From CAVXDY01 sp963721335 (lineage in GTDB: Bacteria > Actinomycetota > Thermoleophilia > Miltoncostaeales > Miltoncostaeaceae), in NCBI GenBank assembly GCA_963721335.1, contig CAVRIV010000002.1, forward strand, positions 62,001 to 126,000: DNA of 64,000 nt, written 5' to 3'. The notes below the pieces were generated by a model. It was given only the letters and a program-made list of their open reading frames with translations. It did not search any database and was not told the DNA's origin. Both the position numbers and the translations under genes were made by a program. Below are positions 48,993 through 56,795 of this stretch, one piece after another; position 1 is the first letter of the stretch, and each line of letters begins with the position of its first letter.

Positions 48993-50822
48993 CTACGCGC
49001 CGGCCGCGAGGCCCGGGGTGTGGGGCAGGACCTCTGCGATCGGGCCGGGCCGGGAGATGTGGAAGCCCTGCGCGTAGTCGACCCCGGCCGTCTCGAGCAG
49101 GCTCACGGTGGCCTGGTCGGTGACGAACTCGGCGATGGTCTTCTTCCCCATGCCCTGGGCGATCGTGACCAGGGCCTGCACCACCAGCTGGTCGGTGGGG
49201 CTGCCCGGCAGGCCGCGCACGAAGTCGCCGTCGATCTTGATGAAGTCGAAGGGCAGGTGCTTGAGGTAGTAGAAGGAGCCGAAGCCCGAGCCGAAGTCGT
49301 CGAGGGCGAAGCGGCAGCCGAGGCCCCGCAGCCGGTGGGCGAAGCGCTGGGCGTCCTCCAGGTTGGCGATGGCGGCCGTCTCGGTGAGCTCGAAGATGAG
49401 CGCGGCCGGATCGATCCCCGCGTCCGTCAGGAGCCGTTCGGTGAAGGCGGCCAGATCCCGGTCGCCGATGGACTTTCCCGAGAGGTTGATCTCGAGCAGG
49501 AGGTCGCAGCCCGCGGCCGCGTGCTCGGCGATGAGCGAGATGGCCTGCCGCACCACCCAGCGGTCGATGGCCTGGATCATGTCGAAGCGCTCGGCCACGT
49601 AGAGGAAGGCGCCGGGCATCAGGAGCTGCCCGGCGGCGTCGTCCCGCAGGCGCACCAGGAGCTCGTACTGGGCGATCCTGCCCGTGCTCAGGCTGAGGAT
49701 CGGCTGCGCGTGGAGCACCAGGCGGTCCTCGGCCAGGCCCTTGCGCAGGCGCTCGGCCTCGTCGAGGCGGGCCGTGCGGCGGCGGTGATCCGCGCCGGGG
49801 CGGTAGACGGCCATCCGGTCACGCCCGGCTTCCTTGGCCTCGTACATGGCCTGGTCGGCGTAGGCCAGCAGCTCGGCGTAGCTCAGGTCGCCGAACATGG
49901 CCACGCCCACGCTGGCGGTCATGCGGATGGTCTTCTCGCCGAGCGTCGCGACATGCTGGCGCACGGCCTTGACCAGGGCCTGGGCCACCACCGAGGCCTC
50001 CTCGACGTCGGCCTGGGGCAGCAGGAGCGCGAACTCGTCACCGCTCAGGCGGGCCAGCACGTCGGTCTTCCGGGCGCGATGGCGCAGCTCGCCGGCGATG
50101 GCCTTGAGGAGGTCGTCGCCCGCCTTGTGGCCGAAGCTGTCGTTGACCTGCTTGAAGTGGTCCAGGTCCATCATGAGCACGGCGCCGCCGGATCCGTAGC
50201 GCGCCGAGCGCTCCACCTGCTGCATGAGCTCCTGGTCGAAGCGGCGGCGGTTGAACAGGCCGGTCAGGAGATCGTGGTCCATCAGATAGTCGAGCCGGGC
50301 GCTCAGGGCCTTCCGCTCGGAGATGTCCTGGACCTGGACGATCACGTGCAGCGGGGTCCCCTCCGCATCGTGCACGAGCGAGGTGGTGACCAGCACCCAG
50401 ATCTCGCGTTTCCCCGCCTTGACGCGCTTCTCGATCTGGTAGCTCGGGATCGCGCGAGCCATGAGCTGCCGGTGCTGGGCACGGTCGATGTCGAGATCGT
50501 CCTCGTGCGTGATCGCGTCCAGCGAGGTGACCAGGAGCGTCTCCATCTCCATGCCGGTGATCTCGCACAGCGCCTGATTGACCTGGAGCCAGCGCCCCTC
50601 CAGGTCGACGAGCCCCATCCCGATCGCCGCGTTCTCGAATGCGCTCTCGAGGCGCTCGCGCAGCTCCGCCGTGTCCCGCTCGCCCGCCGGGAGCCCGTGC
50701 AACGTCGCGTTGACGGCATCGAGGCGGGCGGCCTCGGCCTGGAGATGCTCGTCCACGCCCCGGCGCGCCGTGCCCTCGGCCCCGCCGGGCAGGGGGATGC
50801 GAGCCTCGCGGCCCGTCGTCAT
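48993..50822 (-). CDS. PAS-GGDEF-EAL c-di-GMP signalling protein
   Basis: 609 residues, soluble. PAS at about 60-170 (AFENAAIGMGLVDLEGRWLQ, HVIVQVQDISERKAL). GGDEF at 185-340 with RLSGDEF, a variant of GGDEF, and an RKTD I-site. EAL at 365-600 with YELLVRLRDD in place of EAL-R, IFELTETAAI, ALDDFGSGFGSF, FIKIDGDFV and TIAEFVTD. Most metal ligands are kept but several residues deviate, so a phosphodiesterase of modest activity or a c-di-GMP sensor is possible. ATG 50822 is preferred to GTG 50858, which lies in the conserved leader element. Confidence 0.9.
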   Translation of the reverse strand: MTTGREARIPLPGGAEGTARRGVDEHLQAEAARLDAVNATLHGLPAGERDTAELRERLESAFENAAIGMGLVDLEGRWLQVNQALCEITGMEMETLLVTSLDAITHEDDLDIDRAQHRQLMARAIPSYQIEKRVKAGKREIWVLVTTSLVHDAEGTPLHVIVQVQDISERKALSARLDYLMDHDLLTGLFNRRRFDQELMQQVERSARYGSGGAVLMMDLDHFKQVNDSFGHKAGDDLLKAIAGELRHRARKTDVLARLSGDEFALLLPQADVEEASVVAQALVKAVRQHVATLGEKTIRMTASVGVAMFGDLSYAELLAYADQAMYEAKEAGRDRMAVYRPGADHRRRTARLDEAERLRKGLAEDRLVLHAQPILSLSTGRIAQYELLVRLRDDAAGQLLMPGAFLYVAERFDMIQAIDRWVVRQAISLIAEHAAAGCDLLLEINLSGKSIGDRDLAAFTERLLTDAGIDPAALIFELTETAAIANLEDAQRFAHRLRGLGCRFALDDFGSGFGSFYYLKHLPFDFIKIDGDFVRGLPGSPTDQLVVQALVTIAQGMGKKTIAEFVTDQATVSLLETAGVDYAQGFHISRPGPIAEVLPHTPGLAAGA

Positions 50823-50856
50823 CCGGCGACGTCCAACCACATCGACCTCACGCCAC

Positions 50857-50893
50857 ACGTCCGTTCCAGGACGCCGCCGGGGTCTGGGGCAGC
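50857..50893 (-). ncRNA. Two-hairpin leader element, copy A
   Basis: Minus strand, 34 nt before the ATG of the PAS-GGDEF-EAL gene. Hairpin 1: GCTGCC, loop CCAGACCCC, GGCGGC. Hairpin 2: GTCC, loop TGGAAC, GGAC. A further perfect 7-bp hairpin (TCCGGGA, 7-base loop) lies just upstream in this leader. Confidence 0.55.
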
Positions 50894-50996
50894 GGGATCA
50901 TCCGGGAATCTCTCTCCCGGACGGCGGCCGCCTGACGCGGCCGCGACGGGTTTTATCGCACCTACGGCGCCGCCGCCACCCCCGGCGGGCGCCTGT

Positions 50997-51719
50997 TCAG
51001 GTCGTGAGACGCTCGGCCGTCAGGCGCCCGGCGACGACGTCCTCGGCGACCTGCGTCAGGAGCCGCTGGTGGGCCCGCGCGTAGGTGCGCAGTTGAAGGA
51101 ACGCCTCGTCCATGCCGAGGTCCGCCTGGGCGGCCAGCACTCCCTTGGCCTGCTCGATGGCCACACGGCTGTTGAGAGCGTCCTGAAGCTGCTCCGCCAG
51201 GGTCTGGGCCTCGCTCACCGCCCGGTGCTGCAGAAGGGCGACGGTGGCGACGTCGGCCAGCGCCTGGGCGGCGGTGGCGTCCGCGTGGTCGAGGCCGCCC
51301 GGGGTCGTGCGGAACAGGTTCAGGGCTCCCAGCACCTTGCCGCGCAGGCGCAGGGGCAGGGCGTGGACGGCGGTGAAGCCGGCGCTCAGCGCCTCGGGGG
51401 CGAAGCGCGGCCAGCGCTCGGCCGAGCTGCCCAGGTCGGCGACCAGCACCGGCGCGCCGCCGCGGAAGCAGTCGAGGCACGGCCCCTGGTCCGCCTGGAG
51501 CTGCATCAGCTCCACCAGCTCGATGGCCTCGCTGGTGGCCGCCATCAGGCGCAGCTCGCCGCGGGTGTCGGACATCAACAGCCCGGCGGCGTCAACGTCG
51601 AAGATCTCGACGCTGCGCTCGGCCAGCAGTGTCAGCAGGTCCACGATGTCGAACCGGTCGACGAGCGAATCCGCCAGCTCGACGAAGGTCCGCGTAAGCC
51701 GCTCCTCCCGGCTCGCCAC
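50997..51719 (-). CDS. GAF-ANTAR regulator 1
   Basis: 240 residues. GAF domain at 20-165 (FDIVDLLTLLAERSVEIFDV, ATSEAIELVELMQLQADQGP, VHALPLRLRGKVLGALNLF) with a cysteine pair CLDC that could bind a cofactor or metal. C-terminal ANTAR three-helix domain (QLQDALNSRVAIEQAKGVLA, DEAFLQLRTYARAHQ). ANTAR domains bind paired RNA hairpins and prevent termination. GTG 51719 is chosen because GGGGAG lies 7 nt upstream and it aligns with regulator 3. About 60-65% identical by eye to regulator 3. Confidence 0.9.
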   Translation of the reverse strand: MASREERLTRTFVELADSLVDRFDIVDLLTLLAERSVEIFDVDAAGLLMSDTRGELRLMAATSEAIELVELMQLQADQGPCLDCFRGGAPVLVADLGSSAERWPRFAPEALSAGFTAVHALPLRLRGKVLGALNLFRTTPGGLDHADATAAQALADVATVALLQHRAVSEAQTLAEQLQDALNSRVAIEQAKGVLAAQADLGMDEAFLQLRTYARAHQRLLTQVAEDVVAGRLTAERLTT

Positions 51720-51750
51720 TTCAACTCTCCCCGATGCCATTGGACTGTCG

Positions 51751-51756
51751 ATTGTA
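51751..51756 (-). promoter_or_regulatory. -10 box of GAF-ANTAR gene 1
   Basis: TACAAT on the minus strand, one of the closest matches to the -10 consensus in the window, preceded by a T7 run. It leaves a leader of about 25 nt with a Shine-Dalgarno site. Confidence 0.55.
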
Positions 51757-51874
51757 AGAAAAAAACGCCCCTGGAGGTAGGGGGTCGGATGTCCCGTGGT
51801 ACCCCTCCGACGCGCTAACCTCACCCCCGGACGCCGACATCCGCGGGCCCGCGACCCCGGCACTCGGCGCGCCT

Positions 51875-51918
51875 GCTGCCCCGGACCCCGGCGGCGCCAC
51901 CGATGGGAGATCGGGTGG
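51875..51918 (+). ncRNA. Two-hairpin leader element, copy B
   Basis: 25 nt before the GTG of GAF-ANTAR gene 2. Hairpin 1: GCTGCC, loop CCGGACCCC, GGCGGC. Hairpin 2 differs in sequence but keeps pairing: CCACC with GGTGG, with an inner GAT/ATC. A possible -10 TAACCT at 51816 would place the element well inside the leader. Confidence 0.5.
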
Positions 51919-51943
51919 AGGTCGTGCAGCGATCCGGACGTCC

Positions 51944-52666
51944 GTGCCGATCGACGGCGGCGTGAGCGCCTCGCGCGACGACGAGCGCTTCCGGCGCATC
52001 GCGGACATCGTCTCGACCGCCGACGGGCCGAGCGGCAGGCGCGACCTCTGCCGAGCCGGCGTCGAGGTGCTGGGGGTCGCCGGGATGAGCCTGATGCTGA
52101 GGATCGACGGCATGCCCACCCCGGTCTGCGCATCGAACCCCCTGGCGGCCCATCTCGAGGACCTCCAGCACACGCTGGGCGAGGGCCCGGGCGTCGACGC
52201 CGAGGAGAGCGGCCGCCCGGTCATGGAGCCCGACCTGGCGCGCCCGCGCCTCGTCCGCTGGGTCGCCTTCGGTCCGGCGGCCTTCACGGCCGGCGCGGGC
52301 GCGCTGTTCTCGTTCCCCCTTCGCCTGGGCGCGGTCCGTCTCGGCGCGCTCACGCTCCACGAGCCCTCGGCGGGGCGTCTCTCCGACGGACAGCACGCCG
52401 ATGCCCTGATGATGGCGGGCGTGATGTTCAACGCCATCCTCACGATGCAGAGCGGGGCCCCCTCGGGCACCATCAGCCCGGATCTGGAGAGGCTCGCCGA
52501 CTACGGGGCCGAGGTGCACCAGGCCTCCGGAATGGTGAGCGTCCAGCTCGGGGTGAGCGTGGGCGAGGCTCTCACGCGGCTTCGCGCTCACGCCTACGTC
52601 GCCGAGCGGCCCCTGGCCGAGGTCTCGGCCGATGTGGTCGGGCGCCGGTTGCAGCTCGATGACTGA
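51944..52666 (+). CDS. GAF-ANTAR regulator 2
   Basis: 240 residues, divergent in sequence from the other two. GAF-like region at 15-165 (LCRAGVEVLGVAGMSLMLRI, LQHTLGEGPGVDAEESGRP, ALFSFPLRLGAVRLGALTLH). ANTAR-like C-terminus (EVHQASGMVSVQLGVSVGEA, LTRLRAHAYVAERPLAEVS). The GAF subtype resembles those of mycobacterial and streptomycete GAF-ANTAR proteins. GTG start at 51944; GTG 51962 is the alternative. Confidence 0.85.
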   Translation: MPIDGGVSASRDDERFRRIADIVSTADGPSGRRDLCRAGVEVLGVAGMSLMLRIDGMPTPVCASNPLAAHLEDLQHTLGEGPGVDAEESGRPVMEPDLARPRLVRWVAFGPAAFTAGAGALFSFPLRLGAVRLGALTLHEPSAGRLSDGQHADALMMAGVMFNAILTMQSGAPSGTISPDLERLADYGAEVHQASGMVSVQLGVSVGEALTRLRAHAYVAERPLAEVSADVVGRRLQLDD

Positions 52667-52739
52667 GGAGCCAGGGTTCGTCGCCGCGGATCGCCCGAGG
52701 TGTCTATGATGCCGCGCCGGTGAGGAAGGAGACCCTCGG

Positions 52740-53465
52740 GTGACGAGAGAGCAGCGCCTGTCCCGGACCTTCGTCGAGTTGGCGGACACCCTCGTCGACG
52801 ACTTCGACGTGGTCGATCTGATGGTTCTCCTGACCGAGCGCTCCGTGGAGCTCCTCGAGGCCTCGGCGGCCGGCCTCCTCCTGGCCGATCTCGAGGGAGT
52901 CCTGCGGGTGATGGCGGCCACCAGCGAGGCGACCGGGACGGTCGAGCTGTTCCAGGCGCAGAACGACGAGGGGCCCTGCCGCGACTGCTACCACTCCGGC
53001 GTGCCCGTGAACGTGGCCGACCTGTCGAGGGAGGCCGACCGCTGGCCCCGCTTCTCGCCCGTCGCGACGGGCGCCGGGTTCCGCGCCGCGCACGCGCTCC
53101 CGCTGCGCCTGCGCGGCCAGGTGCTCGGTGCCCTCAACCTCTTCCGCCTTGAGCCGGTCCTGCTCAGCCAGTCGGATCTCGCCACCGGACAGGCCCTGGC
53201 CGACGTCGCCACCATCTCCCTCCTTCAGACGCGCGCTCTTCGCGACGTCCAGACGGTCGCGGAGCAGCTCGAGGAGGCGCTCAACAGCCGAACGGCCGTC
53301 GAGCAGGCCAAGGGCGTGATCGCGGCGCACCTCGGAATCGGCATGGACGAGGCCTTCTCGCGCCTTCGCCGCCTCGCCCGTACGCGGCAGACCCGCCTGA
53401 CCGATGTCGCGCTCGAGGTGGTGGCGGGAACCCTGCGGCCCGAGGAGGTCCCGGGCCGGCCCTAG
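52740..53465 (+). CDS. GAF-ANTAR regulator 3
   Basis: 241 residues, close paralogue of regulator 1, with the same layout and shared blocks (RTFVELADTLVDDFDVVDLM, GPCRDCYHSGVPV, HALPLRLRGQVLGALNLFR). ANTAR region: EEALNSRTAVEQAKGVIAAH, GMDEAFSRLRRLARTRQTR. The Cys pair is CRDC here. GTG start with GGAAGGAG upstream. The paralogues are separated only by regulator 2, so a duplication with inversion is likely. Confidence 0.9.
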   Translation: MTREQRLSRTFVELADTLVDDFDVVDLMVLLTERSVELLEASAAGLLLADLEGVLRVMAATSEATGTVELFQAQNDEGPCRDCYHSGVPVNVADLSREADRWPRFSPVATGAGFRAAHALPLRLRGQVLGALNLFRLEPVLLSQSDLATGQALADVATISLLQTRALRDVQTVAEQLEEALNSRTAVEQAKGVIAAHLGIGMDEAFSRLRRLARTRQTRLTDVALEVVAGTLRPEEVPGRP

Positions 53466-53536
53466 GTGTCACGCGGTTTTCTCGCGCTCTGCACGGTTTT
53501 CGTAAGCTCAGACGTCGCTTCTGGTACCCTCGACGG

Positions 53537-53577
53537 GCTGCCCCGGACCCCGGCGGCGTCCTGTTCCGCACGGACGC
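53537..53577 (+). ncRNA. Two-hairpin leader element, copy C
   Basis: Hairpin 1: GCTGCC, loop CCGGACCCC, GGCGGC. Hairpin 2: GTCC, loop TGTTCCGCAC, GGAC. A TACCCT box (53525-53530) ends 6 nt before it, so a transcript could begin with the element. A possible 42-residue frame starts 16 nt downstream. Confidence 0.55.
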
Positions 53578-53593
53578 GCAGTGAGAAGGTCGC

Positions 53594-53722
53594 ATGGCGG
53601 CGAAGCGGGTGCGGACGTGGCTTCCCTTTGCCGGGCGCCCGTCTTCGGTTCGTTCTCTCGAGGAGCCTCGGTGGCACGGGAGCTCGTCGAAGGGCAGTAG
53701 AGCGAAGGCCAGAGAGACCTGA
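53594..53722 (+). CDS. Possible 42-residue basic peptide
   Basis: ATG preceded by GAGAAGG at 4 nt, between leader elements C and D. The peptide is Arg/Lys/Ser-rich (KRVRTWLPF near the start). Third-position GC is lower than in neighbouring genes, which weakens the case for coding. It could be a leader peptide or a chance frame in a 325-bp intergenic region (53466-53790) that otherwise holds only elements C and D. Confidence 0.3.
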   Translation: MAAKRVRTWLPFAGRPSSVRSLEEPRWHGSSSKGSRAKARET

Positions 53723-53736
53723 ACAGGCGTTAGCTC

Positions 53737-53773
53737 GTCGCCCCAGACCCCGGCGGCGTCCATGCAACCGGAC
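53737..53773 (+). ncRNA. Two-hairpin leader element, copy D
   Basis: 17 nt before the ATG of the STAS gene. Hairpin 1: GTCGCC, loop CCAGACCCC, GGCGGC. Relative to copies A-C, two stem positions change, but pairing or G-U wobble is kept. Hairpin 2: GTCC, loop ATGCAACC, GGAC. Confidence 0.55.
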
Positions 53774-53790
53774 GTGAACGGGGTGCTCGG

Positions 53791-54225
53791 ATGGCAACGG
53801 TGGATGTGGCAACCGGCCTGCGCGGGACGATGGTCGAGACCACGCTGGCCGAGGCGGCGGTGACGGTCGCCGTCCGCGGCGACCTCGACGACGCCGCGAT
53901 CCCGGAGGTCGCCCAGGCGATCGCCGACGCGGTCTCGGGCGCGGGGACCCACGACGTGGTGCTCGACCTGGGGGACGTCGCCTTCATCGACGCGACCGGC
54001 CTCGAGTTCATCGTCCGCTGCCGGCGCAGCCTGACCAGGGTCGGCGGCACCCTCTCGGTGAGCCGGCCGACGGAGCAGGTCGAGCGGCTGCTCGCGGTCT
54101 GTGGGATCGTGGATCTCAAGCTCTCGTCGCGCGGGGCCCCGCCGGGGCGCGCACCGGCGTGGCAGTCGCTGCACGCGGTGGAAGCGCTCGCGCCCGACGT
54201 TGAGTCGCGCGAGTACGCCACGTGA
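53791..54225 (+). CDS. STAS-domain anti-sigma factor antagonist-like protein
   Basis: 144 residues. SpoIIAA-like fold: VTVAVRGDLDDAAIPEVAQA, VVLDLGDVAFIDATGLEFIV, RVGGTLSVSRP. The phospho-acceptor region normally reads D-S-S-G, whereas here it is DATG, with Thr at the key position. Thr can be phosphorylated in some homologues, or the protein may be unregulated. No partner anti-sigma kinase gene is adjacent. The stop overlaps the desaturase start (GTGA). Confidence 0.85.
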   Translation: MATVDVATGLRGTMVETTLAEAAVTVAVRGDLDDAAIPEVAQAIADAVSGAGTHDVVLDLGDVAFIDATGLEFIVRCRRSLTRVGGTLSVSRPTEQVERLLAVCGIVDLKLSSRGAPPGRAPAWQSLHAVEALAPDVESREYAT

Positions 54226-55358
54226 GCCGAGGCCCGATCGACGCGACTCCCCGCGGATCGACTTCCAGGGCGGTGGCGCCTTCTACGACGAGCTGAAGTC
54301 GCGCGTGGCCCAGCACCTGGCGGATGGCGGGCGCGTCCGGCGCGCGCAGGTGCGGATGTACCTCAAGAGCGCGACCGTGTTCATCTGGTTCGCCGCCTCG
54401 TGGGCCCTCCTGATGTTCGCCCCCGTGACCTGGTGGCAGGTCGGGCTGCTGTCGGTCTCGCTCGGGCTCGCTCTCGCCGGCCTCGGCCTTCAACATCACC
54501 CACGACGCCAACCACGGCTCCTACTCGCCCAGCCGGCGCCTGAACCGCGCCATGTGCTTCTCCATGGACTTCCTGGGCGCCAGCTCCTACGTGTGGCGCA
54601 CGAAGCACAACGTCGTCCACCACACGTACACCAACATCGCGGGCGCCGACTCGGACATCGACTCGATGCCGTTCGCCCGGTTGGCGCCCGAGCAGCCGCT
54701 GCGCTCGATGCACCGGTTCCAGCACTTCTATCTCTGGGTCCTCTACGGGCTCTTCGCGATCAAGTGGCACACGACCGGCGACTTCGGCTACCTGATCGAG
54801 GGCCGCGTGGCCGAGACGCCCATCCGCTGGCCCCGGGGCGGGCAGCTGATCGGATTCTGGGCGGGGAAGGCCGTCTTCCTGAGCTGGGCGCTCGTGATCC
54901 CCATGCTCTTCCACCCGTTCTGGACCGTGGCGGTCGTCTTCGGCATCGCGTCGTTCGTTCTGGCCCTCACCCTGGCCGTCACCTTCCAGCTCGCGCACTG
55001 TCTCGAGGAGGCGGAGTTCCCGAGCGCGCGAGGAGATGTCCGGGGCGGAGCGCGACCGAGTGGGCCCGCCACCAGGTCGAGACCACGGTCGACTTCGCGC
55101 CGCGCAACCCTCTGCTGGCCTGGTACCTGGGCGGGCTGAACTTCCAGATCGAGCACCATCTGTTCTCGCGGGTCTGCCACACGCACTACCCCGCGCGTGG
55201 CCCCGATCGTGCGCGAGGTCTGCGCCCGCCACGGAGTGCGCTACCAGGCGCACCGCACGCTGCGCTCCGCGCTCGCGTCCCACGCGCGGTGGCTGAGGCA
55301 GATGGGCCGGCGCGAGACCGTCGGCGTGCCCGTCCCGACGCGGGCGGCGAGCGGCTGA
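54222..55358 (+). CDS. Membrane fatty acid desaturase, frameshifted
   Basis: About 379 residues when joined. The three His boxes of acyl-lipid/acyl-CoA desaturases are present: FNITHDANHGSYS, RTKHNVVHHTYTN and NFQIEHHLF. Membrane spans include SATVFIWFAASWALLMF and AVVFGIASFVLALTLAVTF. It inserts double bonds into fatty acyl chains with a di-iron centre. Shifts near 54250, 54493, 55040 and 55200 are needed. All boxes are intact, so sequencing error is likely. The GTG overlaps the STAS stop. Confidence 0.85.
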
Positions 55359-55404
55359 GGGCCGATCGCGCGGGCCGCTGACGGCTCGCGCGGCGCCGCA
55401 CGAC

Positions 55405-55423
55405 CCGGCCGGGGGGCGGCCGG
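55405..55423 (+). terminator. Possible terminator after desaturase
   Basis: CCGGCC and GGCCGG around GGGGGGC, 47 nt past the desaturase stop. Moderate stem only. Confidence 0.35.
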
Positions 55424-55508
55424 CGCTGATCACCCTTCCGGGGGATGGAGAGACGGGATGCGGCTGCCGATCGGCACCGCGCACTCGTCCATTCCGAGGA
55501 GGGAAGCC

Positions 55509-55883
55509 ATGAATCGTCTGGGGATCGTTCTCGTCCTGCTCGTGGCCGGGGGGATCGCGGTGGGGTTCGCCGGCCCTCGCGACATCGACACCGTCAAGCC
55601 CCGGCCTCCCACGCCCGTCCCCACGTCGTCCGCCGTCGCGATTCCGACGTGCGCCGTCGTGCAGTTCAGCCACAGGGGCTACCCGCGGGGAACGTACGCG
55701 AACGAGATCATCTACGACAACAACGCCGTGCTGAGCGACAGCTATCGCCGGGTCGGCCGGAGGCCCAGGGACGTGATCGTGCCGCTGAAGCTCAACCCCG
55801 GTCCCCACACGATCCTGCTCAAGGTGCAGGTCCACGGCGAGATCACCTACCTGTCGGACAGGATCGACGTGGACTGCCCCTGA
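55509..55883 (+). CDS. Small secreted or membrane-anchored protein
   Basis: 124 residues. Signal-anchor MNRLGIVLVLLVAGGIAVGF, a Pro-rich spacer (VKPRPPTPVPTSSAV), then a single beta-rich domain with two cysteines (IPTCAVVQ and the C-terminal DVDCP) that may be joined. The ATG at 55509 is chosen for the GAGGAGGG site upstream. The domain (PGPHTILLKVQVHGEITY) looks like an immunoglobulin-type fold. Function unknown. Confidence 0.65.
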   Translation: MNRLGIVLVLLVAGGIAVGFAGPRDIDTVKPRPPTPVPTSSAVAIPTCAVVQFSHRGYPRGTYANEIIYDNNAVLSDSYRRVGRRPRDVIVPLKLNPGPHTILLKVQVHGEITYLSDRIDVDCP

Positions 55884-55886
55884 CCG

Positions 55887-56795
55887 TCACCGGCGCCGCT
55901 CGAGTGCGCGGCGGGCCGGGCCGATCGATCGCGCGTGCCGGGCGATGTCGCGCCACGGATCGCCGCCGTCGGCGAGGCGATCGCCCACCGTCGCGACGGT
56001 CCAGCTCTGCGGGCCCAGCCCGCGGTCGCCGAGCTCCTCCCAGCGCAGCGGGGTCGCCACCGGCGCTCCCGGCAGGGGGCGGACCGCGTAGGGGGCGACC
56101 GCATGCTGGCCGTAGGCGTTGCGCCCGACGTCCACGAAGATGCGCTCGCCGCGCTGGTCGCGGCGGAACTCCACGGTCAGGGTGCGGGGATCCTCCTCGA
56201 CCAGTGCCGCGGCGACCGCGCGGGAGAAGTCGTGAACCGCCTCGTAGTCCGCCGTCCGGCGCAGCGGAACCACCACGTGCAGTCCCCGCGAGCCGGTCGT
56301 CATCGCGAAGGGCGCGAGCCCCAGGTCGCGCAGCAGGTCGCCCAGCCTCCGCGCGGCGGCCCGGATCTCGCCGAAGCGCTGGCGGGTCGGGTCGAGATCG
56401 AAGATCAGCCGGTCCGGTTGCTCGAGCCGGTCCGCACGGCTGGTCCAGACGTGGGGGGTGATCACGTTCTGGCCCGCCAGGTAGACCAGCGTCGCGGCGT
56501 CATCGGCCAGCACCTGGTGGATCGTCCCGCCCTCCCGCTTGGGGACGGGGACCGTCGCGATCCACTCCGGGTAGTGGCGCGGGACGTCCTTCACGAAGAA
56601 GCCGTTGCCCTCGATGCCCTGGGGGAAGGTGTGCAGGGCGAGCGGCCGCCCGCGCACGTGGGGGACCATCGTCTCGGCCACGCCGGCGTAGTACCGGGCG
56701 AGGCCCAGCTTGGTCAGCCCCGAGTCCGGGAAGAGCACCCGGTCGGCGTGGCTGATCGGGATCCTCCGCCGCCCCGCCCGAACGCTGTCGGTCAC
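55887..56795 (-). CDS. LigD-type primase-polymerase
   Basis: 302 residues, the stand-alone polymerase domain of bacterial NHEJ LigD: ISHADRVLFPDSGLTKLGLA, VYLAGQNVITPHVWTS, RLIFDLDPTRQRFGEIRAAA (catalytic D-x-D), TGSRGLHVVVPL and TVEFRRDQRGERIFVDVGRN. It fills or extends DNA ends before ligation. The GTG overlaps the ligase stop (GTGA), so the two are coupled. No Ku gene is seen in the window. Confidence 0.92.
   Translation of the reverse strand: MTDSVRAGRRRIPISHADRVLFPDSGLTKLGLARYYAGVAETMVPHVRGRPLALHTFPQGIEGNGFFVKDVPRHYPEWIATVPVPKREGGTIHQVLADDAATLVYLAGQNVITPHVWTSRADRLEQPDRLIFDLDPTRQRFGEIRAAARRLGDLLRDLGLAPFAMTTGSRGLHVVVPLRRTADYEAVHDFSRAVAAALVEEDPRTLTVEFRRDQRGERIFVDVGRNAYGQHAVAPYAVRPLPGAPVATPLRWEELGDRGLGPQSWTVATVGDRLADGGDPWRDIARHARSIGPARRALERRR

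Noticed and set aside
50850..50900. Leader element as a c-di-GMP (GEMM-I or II) riboswitch, suggested by its place before a GGDEF-EAL gene
   Set aside because: The conserved cores of those aptamers are not present, the element is too short, and other copies precede STAS and GAF-ANTAR genes.
50941..50970. TGCGATAA before the PAS-GGDEF-EAL gene as a fourth sigma-28 -10 box
   Set aside because: Only six of eight bases fit and no TCAA or TAAA lies about 15 bp upstream.
49020..51818. Very long open frame on the plus strand opposite the PAS-GGDEF-EAL gene
   Set aside because: It is the antisense shadow of high-GC coding sequence, with repetitive Arg/Gly/Pro composition and no recognisable fold.
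53716..53729. 14-base match GACCTGAACAGGCG near copy D and at the end of the GAF-ANTAR 1 gene (50988-51001)
   Set aside because: A chance match of this length is plausible in 64 kb, its distance to the element differs (7 against about 95 nt), and in both cases it only spans a stop codon.
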